Positions 24,985 through 34,606 of a DNA stretch of 64,000 nucleotides are shown piece after piece. How positions within the stretch are numbered: position 1 is the stretch's first letter; the number at the start of each line of letters is the position of its first letter. Below the pieces are notes generated by a model that worked only from the letters and a program-made list of their open reading frames with translations, was not told the origin of the DNA and made no database searches. This DNA comes from CAZUHB01 sp964620445 (GTDB lineage Bacteria; Planctomycetota; B15-G4; CAYZWU01). The DNA lies in assembly GCA_964620445.1 (NCBI GenBank), contig CAZUHB010000024.1, positions 1-64,000 of the forward strand, given 5' to 3'. Made by a program: the position numbers and the translations under genes.

Positions 24985-25037
24985 CTAAAGTGCTCCTTCT
25001 ATCGTTGGCCCGGGTGCGAGACCGATCCGAAAAGGGA

Positions 25038-26972
25038 TCATCCCGCGATCACCCAAAGCGCCACGATCATTCCTATCACGATCCAGAAGGCGTACGAGCG
25101 AACGACGCCCGTATGAAAGACCCGGACGATGATCCCCAGGACATTGACGATCCCGCCGGTGAGATTGACGAGGCCGTCGACCACGATCAGGTCCGCGCGG
25201 CCGAAAAAGTCTGCCGCGCCCTTGAGCGGTTTGACCACGACGGCGTGGTAGGCCTCGTCCACATAGAATTTATTGGAAACGACGCGGTGAAAATTCGAAT
25301 AGGCCTCGGCCAGTCTCCCGGGCCGCGCCATGCCCTTGCCGTAAACGAGCCAGGCCAGAAAGAACCCGGTGATGACCACCAGCATGGAGAATCCCATGAG
25401 CAGGAACTCGGTGGAGTGGCTGTGTTCGCCATGGCCGCCGAGCAGGTGATGGGCCTGCGCAAAGGTCGGCTCGAGGAATTTACCAAGCACGTTGGGTAGG
25501 CCGAATGCTGCCGGGATCCCGATGAACCCGCCCACCACGGAGAGGATCGCCAGGATCCAGAGGGGGAGGCTCATCGATTTGGGCGGCGGATGGATCTTGC
25601 CCACCTCCTCGGGTGTCATGCGGCTTTCACCCCCGAAAGTGAGGTGCACGAGGCGGAAGGTGTAAAAGGCCGTGATCCCGGCGGCGAGCACACCGATCCC
25701 CCAGAGCACGTACTTGTGCGACACGAAGGTGGAAAAGAGGATCTCGTCCTTGGAAAAGAATCCGGCGAAAGGGATAAAGCCCGAAAGAGCGAGCGAGCCC
25801 GCGGCGAAAACGATGAATACGCCGGGCAGCTTTTTCTTGAGAGCGCCCATCTTCAGGATGTCCTGCTCTCCGTGAAGGGCGTGGATCACCGCGCCCGAGC
25901 CGAGGAAGAGCAGCGCCTTGAAGAAGGCGTGAGTCGTCACGTGGAAGACACCCGCCGTGAATGCGCCCACTCCCACGGCCATGAACATGTAGCCGAGCTG
26001 ACTGACAGTGGAGTAGGCGAGCACCTTCTTGATATCCCTCTGCAGGAGGCCGATGATTCCCGCGAAGAGCGCCGTCGCACAGCCGACGATGGCCACGAAT
26101 TCGAGCGCCGCCGGGCTCATCGCGAAGAGGGGGCTCATGCGGCAGAGCATGTAGATGCCGGCCGTGACCATGGTGGCGGCATGGATGAGCGCCGACACGG
26201 GAGTCGGGCCGGCCATGGCGTCGGGGAGCCAGACATAGAGGGGGATCTGTGCCGACTTGCCCATGGCGCCCACGAAGAAGAGGATCGCGATGAAAGTGAT
26301 CGCCATCGTCCCCGGCTGGAGGGCCGGATCCTTGAGCGCCTCGAAGAGATCGGGAAAGACGACGTGGCCGAAGGTGGCAAAGGTCCAGATCGTGGCGATC
26401 ACGAAACCGACGTCGCCGATCCTGTTCACGATGAAGGCCTTCTGGCCCGCCTCGGCGCAGAAGTTCTTGTCGAAGAAGTAGGAGATCAGGAGGTAGGAGC
26501 AGAGTCCCACCCCTTCCCAGCCGAGAAACATGAGCAGCAGATTGTCGCCCATGACGAGCATGAGCATGGCGAAGATGAAGAGATTGAGATACGAGAAGTA
26601 GCGCGCCCGCGAGTACTCCTCTTCATGAGCCATGTATCCCACGGAGTAGACGTGGATCAAGAATCCGACGCCGGTCACGATGAGGAGCCATGTCATGGAA
26701 AGCGGATCGAGCAGGAAGCCGAGCGGAGCGCGGAAATCGCCCACGGCGATCCAGTCGTAGGCCGTCCAGTGGATGACGCGTTCGGCGCCGGCAGGAAGAC
26801 CGATGAGCTGAAAGAAAGCCACCACCGAGAGCCCGAACGAGGCGAACACGGTGGCGCAGGCGAGATAACCCGGCATGTTCCCCGGCATCTTGCGCCAGAA
26901 GAGCCCGTTGATGGCGGCGCCCGCCAGGGGGATCAGGGGGATGAGGGTATAGAGGTTCTCGTTCAAGATCAT
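25038..26972 (-). CDS. nuoL: NADH-quinone oxidoreductase subunit L
   Basis: 644 residues, the distal antiporter-like subunit with the long lateral helix at its C-terminus. It shows MFLGWEGVGLCSYLLISYFF, QIPLYVWLPDAMAGPTPVSALIHAATMVTAG and YSTVSQLGYMFMAVGVG. The hydrophilic region near residue 545 joins the last helices. The start ATG overlaps the end of nuoK by 4 bases. Confidence 0.96.
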   Translation of the reverse strand: MILNENLYTLIPLIPLAGAAINGLFWRKMPGNMPGYLACATVFASFGLSVVAFFQLIGLPAGAERVIHWTAYDWIAVGDFRAPLGFLLDPLSMTWLLIVTGVGFLIHVYSVGYMAHEEEYSRARYFSYLNLFIFAMLMLVMGDNLLLMFLGWEGVGLCSYLLISYFFDKNFCAEAGQKAFIVNRIGDVGFVIATIWTFATFGHVVFPDLFEALKDPALQPGTMAITFIAILFFVGAMGKSAQIPLYVWLPDAMAGPTPVSALIHAATMVTAGIYMLCRMSPLFAMSPAALEFVAIVGCATALFAGIIGLLQRDIKKVLAYSTVSQLGYMFMAVGVGAFTAGVFHVTTHAFFKALLFLGSGAVIHALHGEQDILKMGALKKKLPGVFIVFAAGSLALSGFIPFAGFFSKDEILFSTFVSHKYVLWGIGVLAAGITAFYTFRLVHLTFGGESRMTPEEVGKIHPPPKSMSLPLWILAILSVVGGFIGIPAAFGLPNVLGKFLEPTFAQAHHLLGGHGEHSHSTEFLLMGFSMLVVITGFFLAWLVYGKGMARPGRLAEAYSNFHRVVSNKFYVDEAYHAVVVKPLKGAADFFGRADLIVVDGLVNLTGGIVNVLGIIVRVFHTGVVRSYAFWIVIGMIVALWVIAG

Positions 26973-27277
26973 CCTTTCATCTGATCATACTCGTCCACGT
27001 CGAGAGTGCCTTTGAGACGGAAGATGGAGATGATGATCGCAAGACCCACGGCTGCCTCGGCGGCGGCCACGGTGATCACAAGGAGGGCGTAGACCGTGCC
27101 CACGTTGAGACCGTGATGGGCGGCGAAGGCCACGATCGTCAGGTTGACCGAGTTGAGCATCAGCTCGATGCACATGAACATGACGATCACGTTTCTCCGG
27201 TAGAGAAAGCCCGCCATGCCGATCCCGAAGAGGAGCGCGCTCAGGACAAGGTAGTGCTGCAAGGAAAAGGCCATCAC
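26969..27277 (-). CDS. nuoK: NADH-quinone oxidoreductase subunit K
   Basis: 102 residues with three transmembrane helices. The motif MFMCIELMLNSVNLTIVAFA carries the conserved glutamate, and VITVAAAEAAVGLAIIISIFR the second. It overlaps nuoJ by 4 bases and nuoL by 4 bases. Length is normal for the family. Confidence 0.95.
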   Translation of the reverse strand: MMAFSLQHYLVLSALLFGIGMAGFLYRRNVIVMFMCIELMLNSVNLTIVAFAAHHGLNVGTVYALLVITVAAAEAAVGLAIIISIFRLKGTLDVDEYDQMKG

Positions 27278-27765
27278 TTCACCCCCTTCTTCTTTGCCAG
27301 GACAATGGCGCCGATCATGGCCGCAAGGAGGATGATCGACACCGCCTCAAAGGGGAATATGTAGGTTGTGAAGAGCAACTTGGCTGCCTCCGTGCCCGAC
27401 CCGAGGGAGGGGGCGGAGATCGCCTCGGGCGACTCGACCTTGGAGAGGAGGCAGGCCCAGACCACGCTCACGCCGATCACCGCGACCGGCACGACGAGCC
27501 TGAGCGGGCTGAAGCCGCCTGGCCTGGTCTTTTCCTGATTGACGAGAAGAATGACAAAGAGGAAGAGAACCACGATGGCGCCCGCGTAGACCAGCACCTG
27601 CACGGCGGCGAGGAACTCGGCGCCCAAGGTGAGGTAGATGCACGCCATGCCGAGGAGGGCGAGGATCAGGCTCAGCGCCGAAGCGACGGGGTTCTTCATG
27701 AAGACGACCCCGAGGCCTCCGCAGAGCGTGACCGCGGCCAGAATGTAGAAAATCAGGTTTTCCAT
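27274..27765 (-). CDS. nuoJ: NADH-quinone oxidoreductase subunit J
   Basis: 163 residues with five transmembrane helices. The early segment KNPVASALSLILALLGMACIYL and the motif VQVLVYAGAIVVLFLFVILLV are characteristic of NuoJ. The start lies inside the end of nuoI (13-base overlap), and the stop overlaps nuoK by 4 bases, so translation is probably coupled along the series. Confidence 0.95.
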   Translation of the reverse strand: MENLIFYILAAVTLCGGLGVVFMKNPVASALSLILALLGMACIYLTLGAEFLAAVQVLVYAGAIVVLFLFVILLVNQEKTRPGGFSPLRLVVPVAVIGVSVVWACLLSKVESPEAISAPSLGSGTEAAKLLFTTYIFPFEAVSIILLAAMIGAIVLAKKKGVK

Positions 27766-28259
27766 CGTTCGAACGTTTTCCGGATGTAATCCAAACGATC
27801 CTGGACCTCGTGCTCGTCCACGAGCAGCGTCTCCAGGTCGTAAATGAGATCTTCACGTTTTTCGCTGGCAAATTCGACGCGGTGGGAGATGACGATAGCT
27901 TCCTTGGGGCACGCCTCCTCGCAGAAGCCGCACTGGATGCACCTCGTGTTGTCGATCTCGAAGAGTTCGGGCGCCCGCTCGATGTCGTCGTCGATCTCGT
28001 GCCCCTCGATGTAGATCGCACGCGGAGGACAGGCGAACTCGCAGAGGCCGCACGCCACGCACCGCGGCTTTCCGTCGGGCCGCTTGACGAGCACGGGATG
28101 GCCCTTCATCTCGGGAAAGGACTTCAGCCTCTCCTCGGGATAGAGACGGGTCACCTTTTTGTGGAATATCTGGGAGAAGGTGGTCCAGAGCCCTTTGACG
28201 AGGGGCCAGAAGAAAAGCCTCTCCCAGAAACTCAGCTTTTTGGCTTTGACGAGAACCAC
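27753..28259 (-). CDS. nuoI: NADH-quinone oxidoreductase subunit I
   Basis: 168 residues carrying the two 4Fe-4S clusters (N6a/N6b) that pass electrons toward NuoB. The motifs are CVACGLCEFACPPRAI and CIQCGFCEEACPKEAI. The N-terminus SFWERLFFWPLVKGLWTTFS is the membrane-associated helix typical of the family. Start GTG, with GAGAGG about 12 bases upstream. There is a 55-base gap to nuoH. Confidence 0.95.
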   Translation of the reverse strand: MVLVKAKKLSFWERLFFWPLVKGLWTTFSQIFHKKVTRLYPEERLKSFPEMKGHPVLVKRPDGKPRCVACGLCEFACPPRAIYIEGHEIDDDIERAPELFEIDNTRCIQCGFCEEACPKEAIVISHRVEFASEKREDLIYDLETLLVDEHEVQDRLDYIRKTFERWKT

Positions 28260-28314
28260 TTTGTTTCAACACCTCTCTCTATTCGGGCGCGGGACGTTTC
28301 CCCGCGTGTTTCGT

Positions 28315-29349
28315 TTACAGTATACCGGCCGTGACCAGCGCGGCCGTGGCCAGGACGTTCAAGAGCGCCAGCGGAAGGAGGATCTTCCATCCCAGCGCCA
28401 TGAGTTGATCGTAGCGGAACCGCGGTATGGTCCACCGCACGTGGATGAAGAACATGAGAATCAAGAAGACCTTGGCCGCGAAGCAGGCCGCCTGGAAGAG
28501 ACCGAGCACCCAGCCCTCGAGGCCGAGTGTCCCGACCCAGGGCAGGTGCCATCCGCCGAGGAAGAGCACCACCATGAGCGACGATCCCGCCACCATGGCC
28601 ACGTACTCTCCCATGAAGAAGAAGGCGAACTTCATCGACGAGTACTCGGTATGGTACCCGGAGACGAGCTCCGATTCGGCCTCGGGCATGTCGAAGGGGA
28701 GCCTGTTCGTCTCGGCAAAGATGGCGATCAGGAAGAGGATGAATCCGAGCGGCTGCTGGAAGATATTCCATTCGAGGATACCGCCCGCTTGTGCCAGAGC
28801 GATCTCGCGCAGCGAAAAGGATTCTCCCAGGAGCAGGACACCCACGATGGCGAGTCCGAGAGTGAGTTCGTAGGAGATCATCTGGGCTGTCGACCGCATC
28901 CCGCCCATGAGGGAGAACTTCGATCCCGACGACCACCCCGCGATGGAGAGACCGTAAACCGACAGCGATCCGATGGCGAGCAGGAAGAGAACACCCATAC
29001 CCACGTCGGCGATGACGAGCGGGACCGTCTCCTCGCCCACGACGATCGCATCGCCGAAGGGGACGACGGCCATCATCATGAAAGAGGGCGCCATGGCCAT
29101 GACCGGGGCCAGGATGAAGAAGAGCTTGTAAGCCTCCCTCGGAATGATGTCCTCCTTGAACATGAGCTTGGTCAGGTCGGCGATCGGCTGAAGAAATCCG
29201 AAAGGCCCGACCCGATTCGGTCCGTACCGCCATTGCATGAAGGCCGACACGCGGCGCTCGAGATAGACGAGCACGGCGACCGATCCGAGACAGGCGCCGA
29301 AGACGACGAGCACCTTTACAAGGGTTGCGATGAGTTGAACCGTACTCAT
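28315..29349 (-). CDS. nuoH: NADH-quinone oxidoreductase subunit H
   Basis: 344 residues, the membrane subunit lining the quinone chamber. Key segments are YLERRVSAFMQWRYGPNRVGPFGFLQPIADLTKL and AETNRLPFDMPEAESELVSGYHTEYSSMKFAFFF. The acidic residues of the E-channel are retained. It overlaps nuoG by 4 bases. Length is normal (about 330-350). Confidence 0.96.
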   Translation of the reverse strand: MSTVQLIATLVKVLVVFGACLGSVAVLVYLERRVSAFMQWRYGPNRVGPFGFLQPIADLTKLMFKEDIIPREAYKLFFILAPVMAMAPSFMMMAVVPFGDAIVVGEETVPLVIADVGMGVLFLLAIGSLSVYGLSIAGWSSGSKFSLMGGMRSTAQMISYELTLGLAIVGVLLLGESFSLREIALAQAGGILEWNIFQQPLGFILFLIAIFAETNRLPFDMPEAESELVSGYHTEYSSMKFAFFFMGEYVAMVAGSSLMVVLFLGGWHLPWVGTLGLEGWVLGLFQAACFAAKVFLILMFFIHVRWTIPRFRYDQLMALGWKILLPLALLNVLATAALVTAGIL

Positions 29350-30935
29350 GATTCCTCCCCTTCGTCATCGGCAAGCAGCGCGCCCGAGTCTCCGAGGTCG
29401 GCGTAGGTGAGGCCCGACAGGACCTTCAACTCGTCCGCCATGCGCGCGAAGAGAAGTGCCGGTTCCGGCCGGATCTCCTCCGCGCCCATTGCGCGTCCGA
29501 GGCGGGCGAGGGAGTCGAGATCGGGAATGATACCACTTGCCGGCGGCCGGATCGCCGGTCTGAACCGCTGGACCCGGCCCTGGAAATTGATGAAGGTGCC
29601 CTCCTTTTCGAGCCAGATCTGTCCGGGGATGGCTACGTCGGCCATGGCGGCGGTGTCGTCCTCGAGATGGCCGAGATAGACGATGTGGCGCAGGTTCTTC
29701 GCCAGGTCGTCGGAGAGCGAGATCGCGGGCACCGTCTGGAAGAGTGCGTCCACGTCGCCCCCGGCGATGAGATCTGCCAGCTCGTCGATCGAGACGAGGG
29801 GGATGTCGAGCACGTCGCAGGCCTCGATATTGGCCGCTGGATCTTCCGTGCGGAGGATCTTGTCACCGCCCTCTTGCTCGGGCTGGAGGGCGACGATCTT
29901 GTCCCCGGCGAGCGGTTCGAAGACGGTCTTGATCAGATAGAGCTCCTCGAGGGACCGCATGGGGGAGGTGATCACGAGGAGCCGTCCGCCCTGTTCCTTG
30001 AGCCCCGCGGCGGCGGCCTCGATCACGCTGTCCAGGTCCGCGGGCTGCCCCTTGAGCAGAGGCGCGGTGAGACGCTTCTCCTTGTGGGTTTCGAGCGGTC
30101 TGAAGCGGCCTTCGTTGCAGATATAGGCGCCGTGCACATCGGGATTCTCGCGAGGCCTGACGCGGAGGACGCGGTTGTGGCGTCTGGGCGAATCGTCGAC
30201 CTCGCGTACGTCGACGAAAACGTTGCAGCCCCGCGTGCAGTAGGGGCAAACCGATGGTGTGGACTCGAGGTTCCACGAGCGGCAGGCGAAGCGGAACTCT
30301 TCCAGGGTCAGCGCGCCCACCGGACAGATGTCGGCCAGGTTGCCGGTATAGTTCGAGTCGAGCTGCCGTCCCGGGAAAGTGGAGATCTGGGATTTGTCTC
30401 CCCGCCCCGAAACGCAGAGCTGCGGGGCCTTGGCATAGTCGGTCATGAAGCGCACGCAGCGCGTGCAGAGGATGCATCGCTCCGAATCGAAGATGATGTG
30501 GCCGCCGAGAGGGGTTTTCTTGATCCCCGTGCGCCGCGATTCCTGGGTGCGTCCCTCGGTGAAACCATGTTCGTAGGTGTAGTCCTGCAGCGGGCACTCG
30601 CCCGCCTTGTCGCAAATGGCGCAATCGAGGGGGTGGTTGGCGAGAAGGAACTCGAGGACGCCCGCCCGGGCGCGTACGGCGCTCTCCGTGTGGGTCAGAA
30701 CCTCCATCCCGTCGGTCGCCGTCGTGCGGCACGACACGCCGAGAAAGGTGCGCTCGCCGGCCACGAACTCGACCTGGCACATGCGGCACGAACCGACCAG
30801 TTCGAGAGTGGGATGATAGCAGAAGTGGGGGATCTCGATACCGGCCGTCCGGGCCGCCTCGAGGACCGTCGATCCCTTGGAAGCTTCCACTTCCTGCCCG
30901 TTGATTTTCAGTTTGACGCTGTTGTTCTCTGTCAT
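29346..30935 (-). CDS. nuoG: NADH-quinone oxidoreductase subunit G (short form)
   Basis: 529 residues, the peripheral-arm iron-sulfur subunit. The 2Fe-2S ligands lie in FCYHPTLELVGSCRMCQVEF and VSCRTTA. The His-ligated 4Fe-4S site is in HPLDCAICDKAGECPL. Another 4Fe-4S site is in CILCTRCVRF and DICPVGAL, and a further cysteine set is CPYCTRGCNVFVDVRE. The molybdopterin-like C-terminal region is much reduced compared with the 680-900 residues of many NuoG proteins. It overlaps nuoF and nuoH by 4 bases each. Confidence 0.95.
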   Translation of the reverse strand: MTENNSVKLKINGQEVEASKGSTVLEAARTAGIEIPHFCYHPTLELVGSCRMCQVEFVAGERTFLGVSCRTTATDGMEVLTHTESAVRARAGVLEFLLANHPLDCAICDKAGECPLQDYTYEHGFTEGRTQESRRTGIKKTPLGGHIIFDSERCILCTRCVRFMTDYAKAPQLCVSGRGDKSQISTFPGRQLDSNYTGNLADICPVGALTLEEFRFACRSWNLESTPSVCPYCTRGCNVFVDVREVDDSPRRHNRVLRVRPRENPDVHGAYICNEGRFRPLETHKEKRLTAPLLKGQPADLDSVIEAAAAGLKEQGGRLLVITSPMRSLEELYLIKTVFEPLAGDKIVALQPEQEGGDKILRTEDPAANIEACDVLDIPLVSIDELADLIAGGDVDALFQTVPAISLSDDLAKNLRHIVYLGHLEDDTAAMADVAIPGQIWLEKEGTFINFQGRVQRFRPAIRPPASGIIPDLDSLARLGRAMGAEEIRPEPALLFARMADELKVLSGLTYADLGDSGALLADDEGEES

Positions 30936-32218
30936 GTCGTCGCCCCCGGAAGGACGTTGCTCTCCTTGCCGTTTTTCATGCGCGCCAGGAAATCATCCTT
31001 GAAATGCTCGATCGCCGACCGCACCGGCGCCGAGATCGCGTCGGGAAAGACGCAGATCGTCCGGCCCCTTTCGCTCAGCTGCGCGATCTCCTCGAGCTGG
31101 TCGAGATCAGCCGGTGTTCCTCCCCCGTCGAGGATCCGTTTGATGATCCGGTGGGACCACGCGCACCCCTCGCGGCAGGGCGCGCACTGTCCGCATGTCT
31201 CGTGCCTGTAAAACGAAGTCAGGATCTCGAGCGACTCGACGATGTCGGTCGTTTCGTCCATTACGATGATCCCGCCCGTTCCGAGCATGGTTCCCCACTC
31301 CATCAGCGCCGAGTGGTCCAAGGCCACGTCGATCGCGTCAGCGGGCAGGTAGCCGGTCGAGATGCCTCCCGGGATGAAGGCCTTGAGCGTGCGGTCTTTC
31401 CAGACGCCGCCGCCGTGCACCTCGATCAGTTCGCGCGCCGTCGTGCCGAGAGGAAGCTCGAACACGCCCGGCGTGTTGACATGGCCCGACACCTGGTAGA
31501 GGAGATTGCCCGAGGACTGCTCCGTCCCGATCGACTTGTACCAGGCGGCGCCTTTCTCGAGAATGGCCGGCAGATTGGCGATCGTCTCCACGTTGTTGAC
31601 CGCCGTCGGTTTCTGCCAGAGGCCGGCGATGGCGGGGAAGGGGGGCTTGGGCCTCGGGTGGCCGCGGTGGCCTTCGAGCGACTCCATGAGCGACGTCTCC
31701 TCGCCGCAGATGTAGGCGCCCGCGCCCCGGTGCAGGTGGACGCGGACGGTGGCGTCCGTGCCCATGATGCCAGTGCCCAGAAAACCGGCAGCCTCGGCCT
31801 CGGCGATCGCCCGGCCGAGAATCTGATAGCTTTTGAGATACTCTCCGCGGATGTAGATGTAGGCGTCCTCGGAGCTGATCGCGTAGCAGGCGATGATGAT
31901 CCCCTCGAGAAGGAGGTGGGGATCCTGCTCCATGATGATCCGGTCCTTGCAGGTGCCCGGCTCGCCCTCGTCCGCGTTCACCGCGAGGTAGCGGGGACCG
32001 TCGAAGTCCTTCGGCATGAAGGTCCACTTGCGCCCCGTGGGAAAACCCGCGCCGCCGCGGCCGCGCAGGTTCGACTCGAGGACGACGTTCGTTACCTCGT
32101 CGCGGCCCATCTCCTTCACGATCCGCTCCGCCGTGGCGTAGCCTCCGAGCTGGCGGATCGTCTCGAGAGAGGTCGAGTTCTCCACGTCGATTCGTGCTGT
32201 CAGGTACTTTTCCGACAC
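30932..32218 (-). CDS. nuoF: NADH-quinone oxidoreductase subunit F
   Basis: 428 residues, the NADH-oxidising flavoprotein of complex I. The NADH/FMN site is recognised from SNLRGRGGAGFPTGRKW, NADEGEPGTCKDR and GAGAYICGEETSLMESLEG. The N3 4Fe-4S ligands are in CGQCAPCREGC plus a later cysteine (TICVFPDA). It sits 15 bases after nuoE. Electrons pass on to NuoE and NuoG. Confidence 0.97.
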   Translation of the reverse strand: MSEKYLTARIDVENSTSLETIRQLGGYATAERIVKEMGRDEVTNVVLESNLRGRGGAGFPTGRKWTFMPKDFDGPRYLAVNADEGEPGTCKDRIIMEQDPHLLLEGIIIACYAISSEDAYIYIRGEYLKSYQILGRAIAEAEAAGFLGTGIMGTDATVRVHLHRGAGAYICGEETSLMESLEGHRGHPRPKPPFPAIAGLWQKPTAVNNVETIANLPAILEKGAAWYKSIGTEQSSGNLLYQVSGHVNTPGVFELPLGTTARELIEVHGGGVWKDRTLKAFIPGGISTGYLPADAIDVALDHSALMEWGTMLGTGGIIVMDETTDIVESLEILTSFYRHETCGQCAPCREGCAWSHRIIKRILDGGGTPADLDQLEEIAQLSERGRTICVFPDAISAPVRSAIEHFKDDFLARMKNGKESNVLPGATT

Positions 32219-32233
32219 GTCAGGTCGTTCTCC

Positions 32234-32797
32234 TTACTCACTCCGATCCGAAGGTTCGGCCCGGTCCGCCCCTGCAGAGTCATCGGCCGCTTCAGGCGCG
32301 CTGCCCGCTCGCCGGCGGTAGTCGTCCAGAATTTCGTCCGCCTTCTGCGGCGTGACGCGAAAGTGGTACTCGCCGTCCACCTCGAGCACCGGCGATTCGG
32401 TGCAGGCGCCGAGACACTCCACCTCGCCCAGCGTGAAGATCCCGTCGGCGCTCGTTTCGCCGGCGGCGATACCGAGTTTGCTCTCGATGTGGCTGCGCAG
32501 TTCGTTGCTTCCAGTGAGGTGGCAGGTCAGGTTCTTGCACACGTTGATGTGGAAACGCCCCTCGGGCCTGCGGCGGAACATGGTGTAAAAAGTCAGGGTC
32601 CCGAAGATCTCGGCCGCGGGAACGTCGAGGAGGTCGCCGAGGCGGACCAGGGATTCGTCGGAAAGATGACCGTACGCATCCTGGACATGGTGGAGAGCCG
32701 GAATCACGACGGCGTGGGGATCGGGGTAGTGATCCCTGAGCGCGACGATCGCGGCTTCCAGCTCCTCGGGAAATACAAAGGGGTCTGTTTCGCTCAT
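32234..32797 (-). CDS. nuoE: NADH-quinone oxidoreductase subunit E
   Basis: 187 residues with a thioredoxin-like 2Fe-2S fold (cluster N1a). The ligands are two cysteines in VCKNLTCHL and two in ECLGACTESP. The C-terminal 25 residues are an acidic Ala/Asp-rich tail. It lies 4 bases after nuoD and 15 before nuoF. Confidence 0.95.
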   Translation of the reverse strand: MSETDPFVFPEELEAAIVALRDHYPDPHAVVIPALHHVQDAYGHLSDESLVRLGDLLDVPAAEIFGTLTFYTMFRRRPEGRFHINVCKNLTCHLTGSNELRSHIESKLGIAAGETSADGIFTLGEVECLGACTESPVLEVDGEYHFRVTPQKADEILDDYRRRAGSAPEAADDSAGADRAEPSDRSE

Positions 32798-32801
32798 TGT
32801 T

Positions 32802-34034
32802 TTATCTGTCCACCTCTCCCATCACGAAATCGAGTGAACCGATGATGGCTGTCATGTCCGCCAGCAATCGTCCCTTGGCCATTCTGGGAAGGGCCTGCAG
32901 GTTGGTGAACGAGGGCGAGCGGATGCGCATCCTGTAAGCGCTCGGACCGCCCCGGGAATCGATGAAGAAACCGAGCTCGCCCTTGGGCACCTCGGTGGCG
33001 CGATAAACCTGTCCCGTGGGGAGTCTCAGGTCGGTGACGATCTTGAACTGGTGGATCAGCTCCTCCATCGACTCGTAGACGCGGTTCTTCGGGGGGAGGA
33101 TGTGCTTGCGCGCCTCGTCGGTGAACACGGGCCCGTCGGGCATGGCGTCGAGCGCCTGCCGGATGATGCTGACGCTCTGGCGCATCTCCTCCATGCGGAC
33201 GAGGTACCGGTCGTAGGCGTCGCCGCCCTCGCCCACGGGAATATCGAAATCGATCTTGTCGTAGCACAGGTAGGGATCGGACTTGCGCAGGTCGAACTCG
33301 ACGCCCGAACCGCGCAGGTTGGGGCCGGTCAAGCCGAGGTTGATGGCGTCTTCCTTGGAGATCACGGCCACGTCGCGCGTGCGTTGCCACCAGATCCTGT
33401 TGCGCGTGAGAAGCGTCTCGCAAATGTCGAGCGTCCCCGGAAAGTCATCGGTGAACTTGCGGATACGGTCCGCCACGCCGGGCCTGATATCGCCTGCCAT
33501 TCCTCCGAAACGGACGAACATGTTGTTCATGCGCAGACCGGTGATCTGGTCGAAGATGTCGTAGATATCTTCCCGTTCCTTGAAGGTGTAGAAGTAGATC
33601 GTGATCGCGCCGAGGTCGATCGCCGATGTACCGAGCCAGATCAGGTGGGAGGCGATCCGCGTCAGCTCGGCGATGATGACGCGGAAATACTGGCACCGTT
33701 CTGTGCACTCGATCCCGAGCAGATCCTCTACTGCCAGGGCGTAGCCGATATTGTTGGCCATGGACGAGCAGTAATCGAGCCTGTCGGTGAAGGTGATGTA
33801 CTGATTGTAGTTCAGTTTCTCGCCGTGCTTTTCCTTGCCGCGGTGCAGAAACCCGACCACCGGCTCGGCGTTCACGATCTTCTCGCCCTCGAGGGTGAGA
33901 ATGACCTGGAGGACACCGTGCGTGGCCGGGTGCTGCGGGCCCATGTAGAGCGTTGTCTGCTCGACGCCGAATTCGCCCGGTTCCGCGGTCGTTTCGGGGA
34001 CCTCTGGACCGGTCACTCTATCCAAATCGGTCAT
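32802..34034 (-). CDS. nuoD: NADH-quinone oxidoreductase subunit D
   Basis: 410 residues, the 49-kDa-type subunit forming the quinone site with NuoB. It begins its core with TLYMGPQHPATHGVLQVIL, where the histidine contacts quinone, and ends with the family signature SLDFVMGEVDR. It is homologous to the NiFe-hydrogenase large subunit without the metal cysteines. It is separate from NuoC rather than fused, and overlaps it by 4 bases. Confidence 0.96.
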   Translation of the reverse strand: MTDLDRVTGPEVPETTAEPGEFGVEQTTLYMGPQHPATHGVLQVILTLEGEKIVNAEPVVGFLHRGKEKHGEKLNYNQYITFTDRLDYCSSMANNIGYALAVEDLLGIECTERCQYFRVIIAELTRIASHLIWLGTSAIDLGAITIYFYTFKEREDIYDIFDQITGLRMNNMFVRFGGMAGDIRPGVADRIRKFTDDFPGTLDICETLLTRNRIWWQRTRDVAVISKEDAINLGLTGPNLRGSGVEFDLRKSDPYLCYDKIDFDIPVGEGGDAYDRYLVRMEEMRQSVSIIRQALDAMPDGPVFTDEARKHILPPKNRVYESMEELIHQFKIVTDLRLPTGQVYRATEVPKGELGFFIDSRGGPSAYRMRIRSPSFTNLQALPRMAKGRLLADMTAIIGSLDFVMGEVDR

Positions 34035-34588
34035 GAGCCGCCTTGCCCCTTTTGTTCTGGCTTCTGGTGCATCGATCCGATGCTCTTTTCAGGAAAACGC
34101 TTCTTGAAGAGCCGATCGGGCTCGATCCCCTCGAGGGGGAAGTCCTTCCGCAAGGGATGGTGCCCGTACTCGAGAGGCATCAGTATTCTTTTCAGGTCGG
34201 GGTGTCCGGTGAACTGGATCCCCATCATGTCGTAAGCCTCGCGCTCGTGCCAGTCGGCCGTCGAATAAAGGGCCACAACCGACGGGATCGCATGATCATC
34301 CCCCTTGGCGAAGGATCTGATCCGAACCATCCCGCCCGTGGCCATGGAGCGGAGGTGATAGATCACGTCGAAACGGGGCGAGGCAGGGTATTCGTCGATG
34401 CCGAAGAGATCGGTGAGCATGTCGAAACGGAGGCCGGGACCCATCTTGAGCGCCTCGAGGAGATCGATCAGAGAGTCGGCGTCGACGCGCGCCGCCGGGA
34501 TCCCGTCCGGTTGCGTCGGAAGTAGCGCGCCGCCGGCTTCGGCGACCCGTTCTTCGAATCCTTCAGGTAACTGGGTTTCGTCTGTCAT
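34031..34588 (-). CDS. nuoC: NADH-quinone oxidoreductase subunit C
   Basis: 185 residues, the 30-kDa subunit of the peripheral arm. The signature is DWHEREAYDMMGIQFTGHPDLKRIL, followed by HPLRKDFPL. The stop overlaps the start of nuoD by 4 bases, and it lies 18 bases after nuoB. Confidence 0.95.
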   Translation of the reverse strand: MTDETQLPEGFEERVAEAGGALLPTQPDGIPAARVDADSLIDLLEALKMGPGLRFDMLTDLFGIDEYPASPRFDVIYHLRSMATGGMVRIRSFAKGDDHAIPSVVALYSTADWHEREAYDMMGIQFTGHPDLKRILMPLEYGHHPLRKDFPLEGIEPDRLFKKRFPEKSIGSMHQKPEQKGQGGS

Positions 34589-34606
34589 GGCACCTGCTCG
34601 ATGAGA

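Noticed and set aside
29667..31211. 514-codon plus-strand frame opposite nuoF and nuoG
   Set aside because: It is antisense to two complex I genes with full cofactor motifs.
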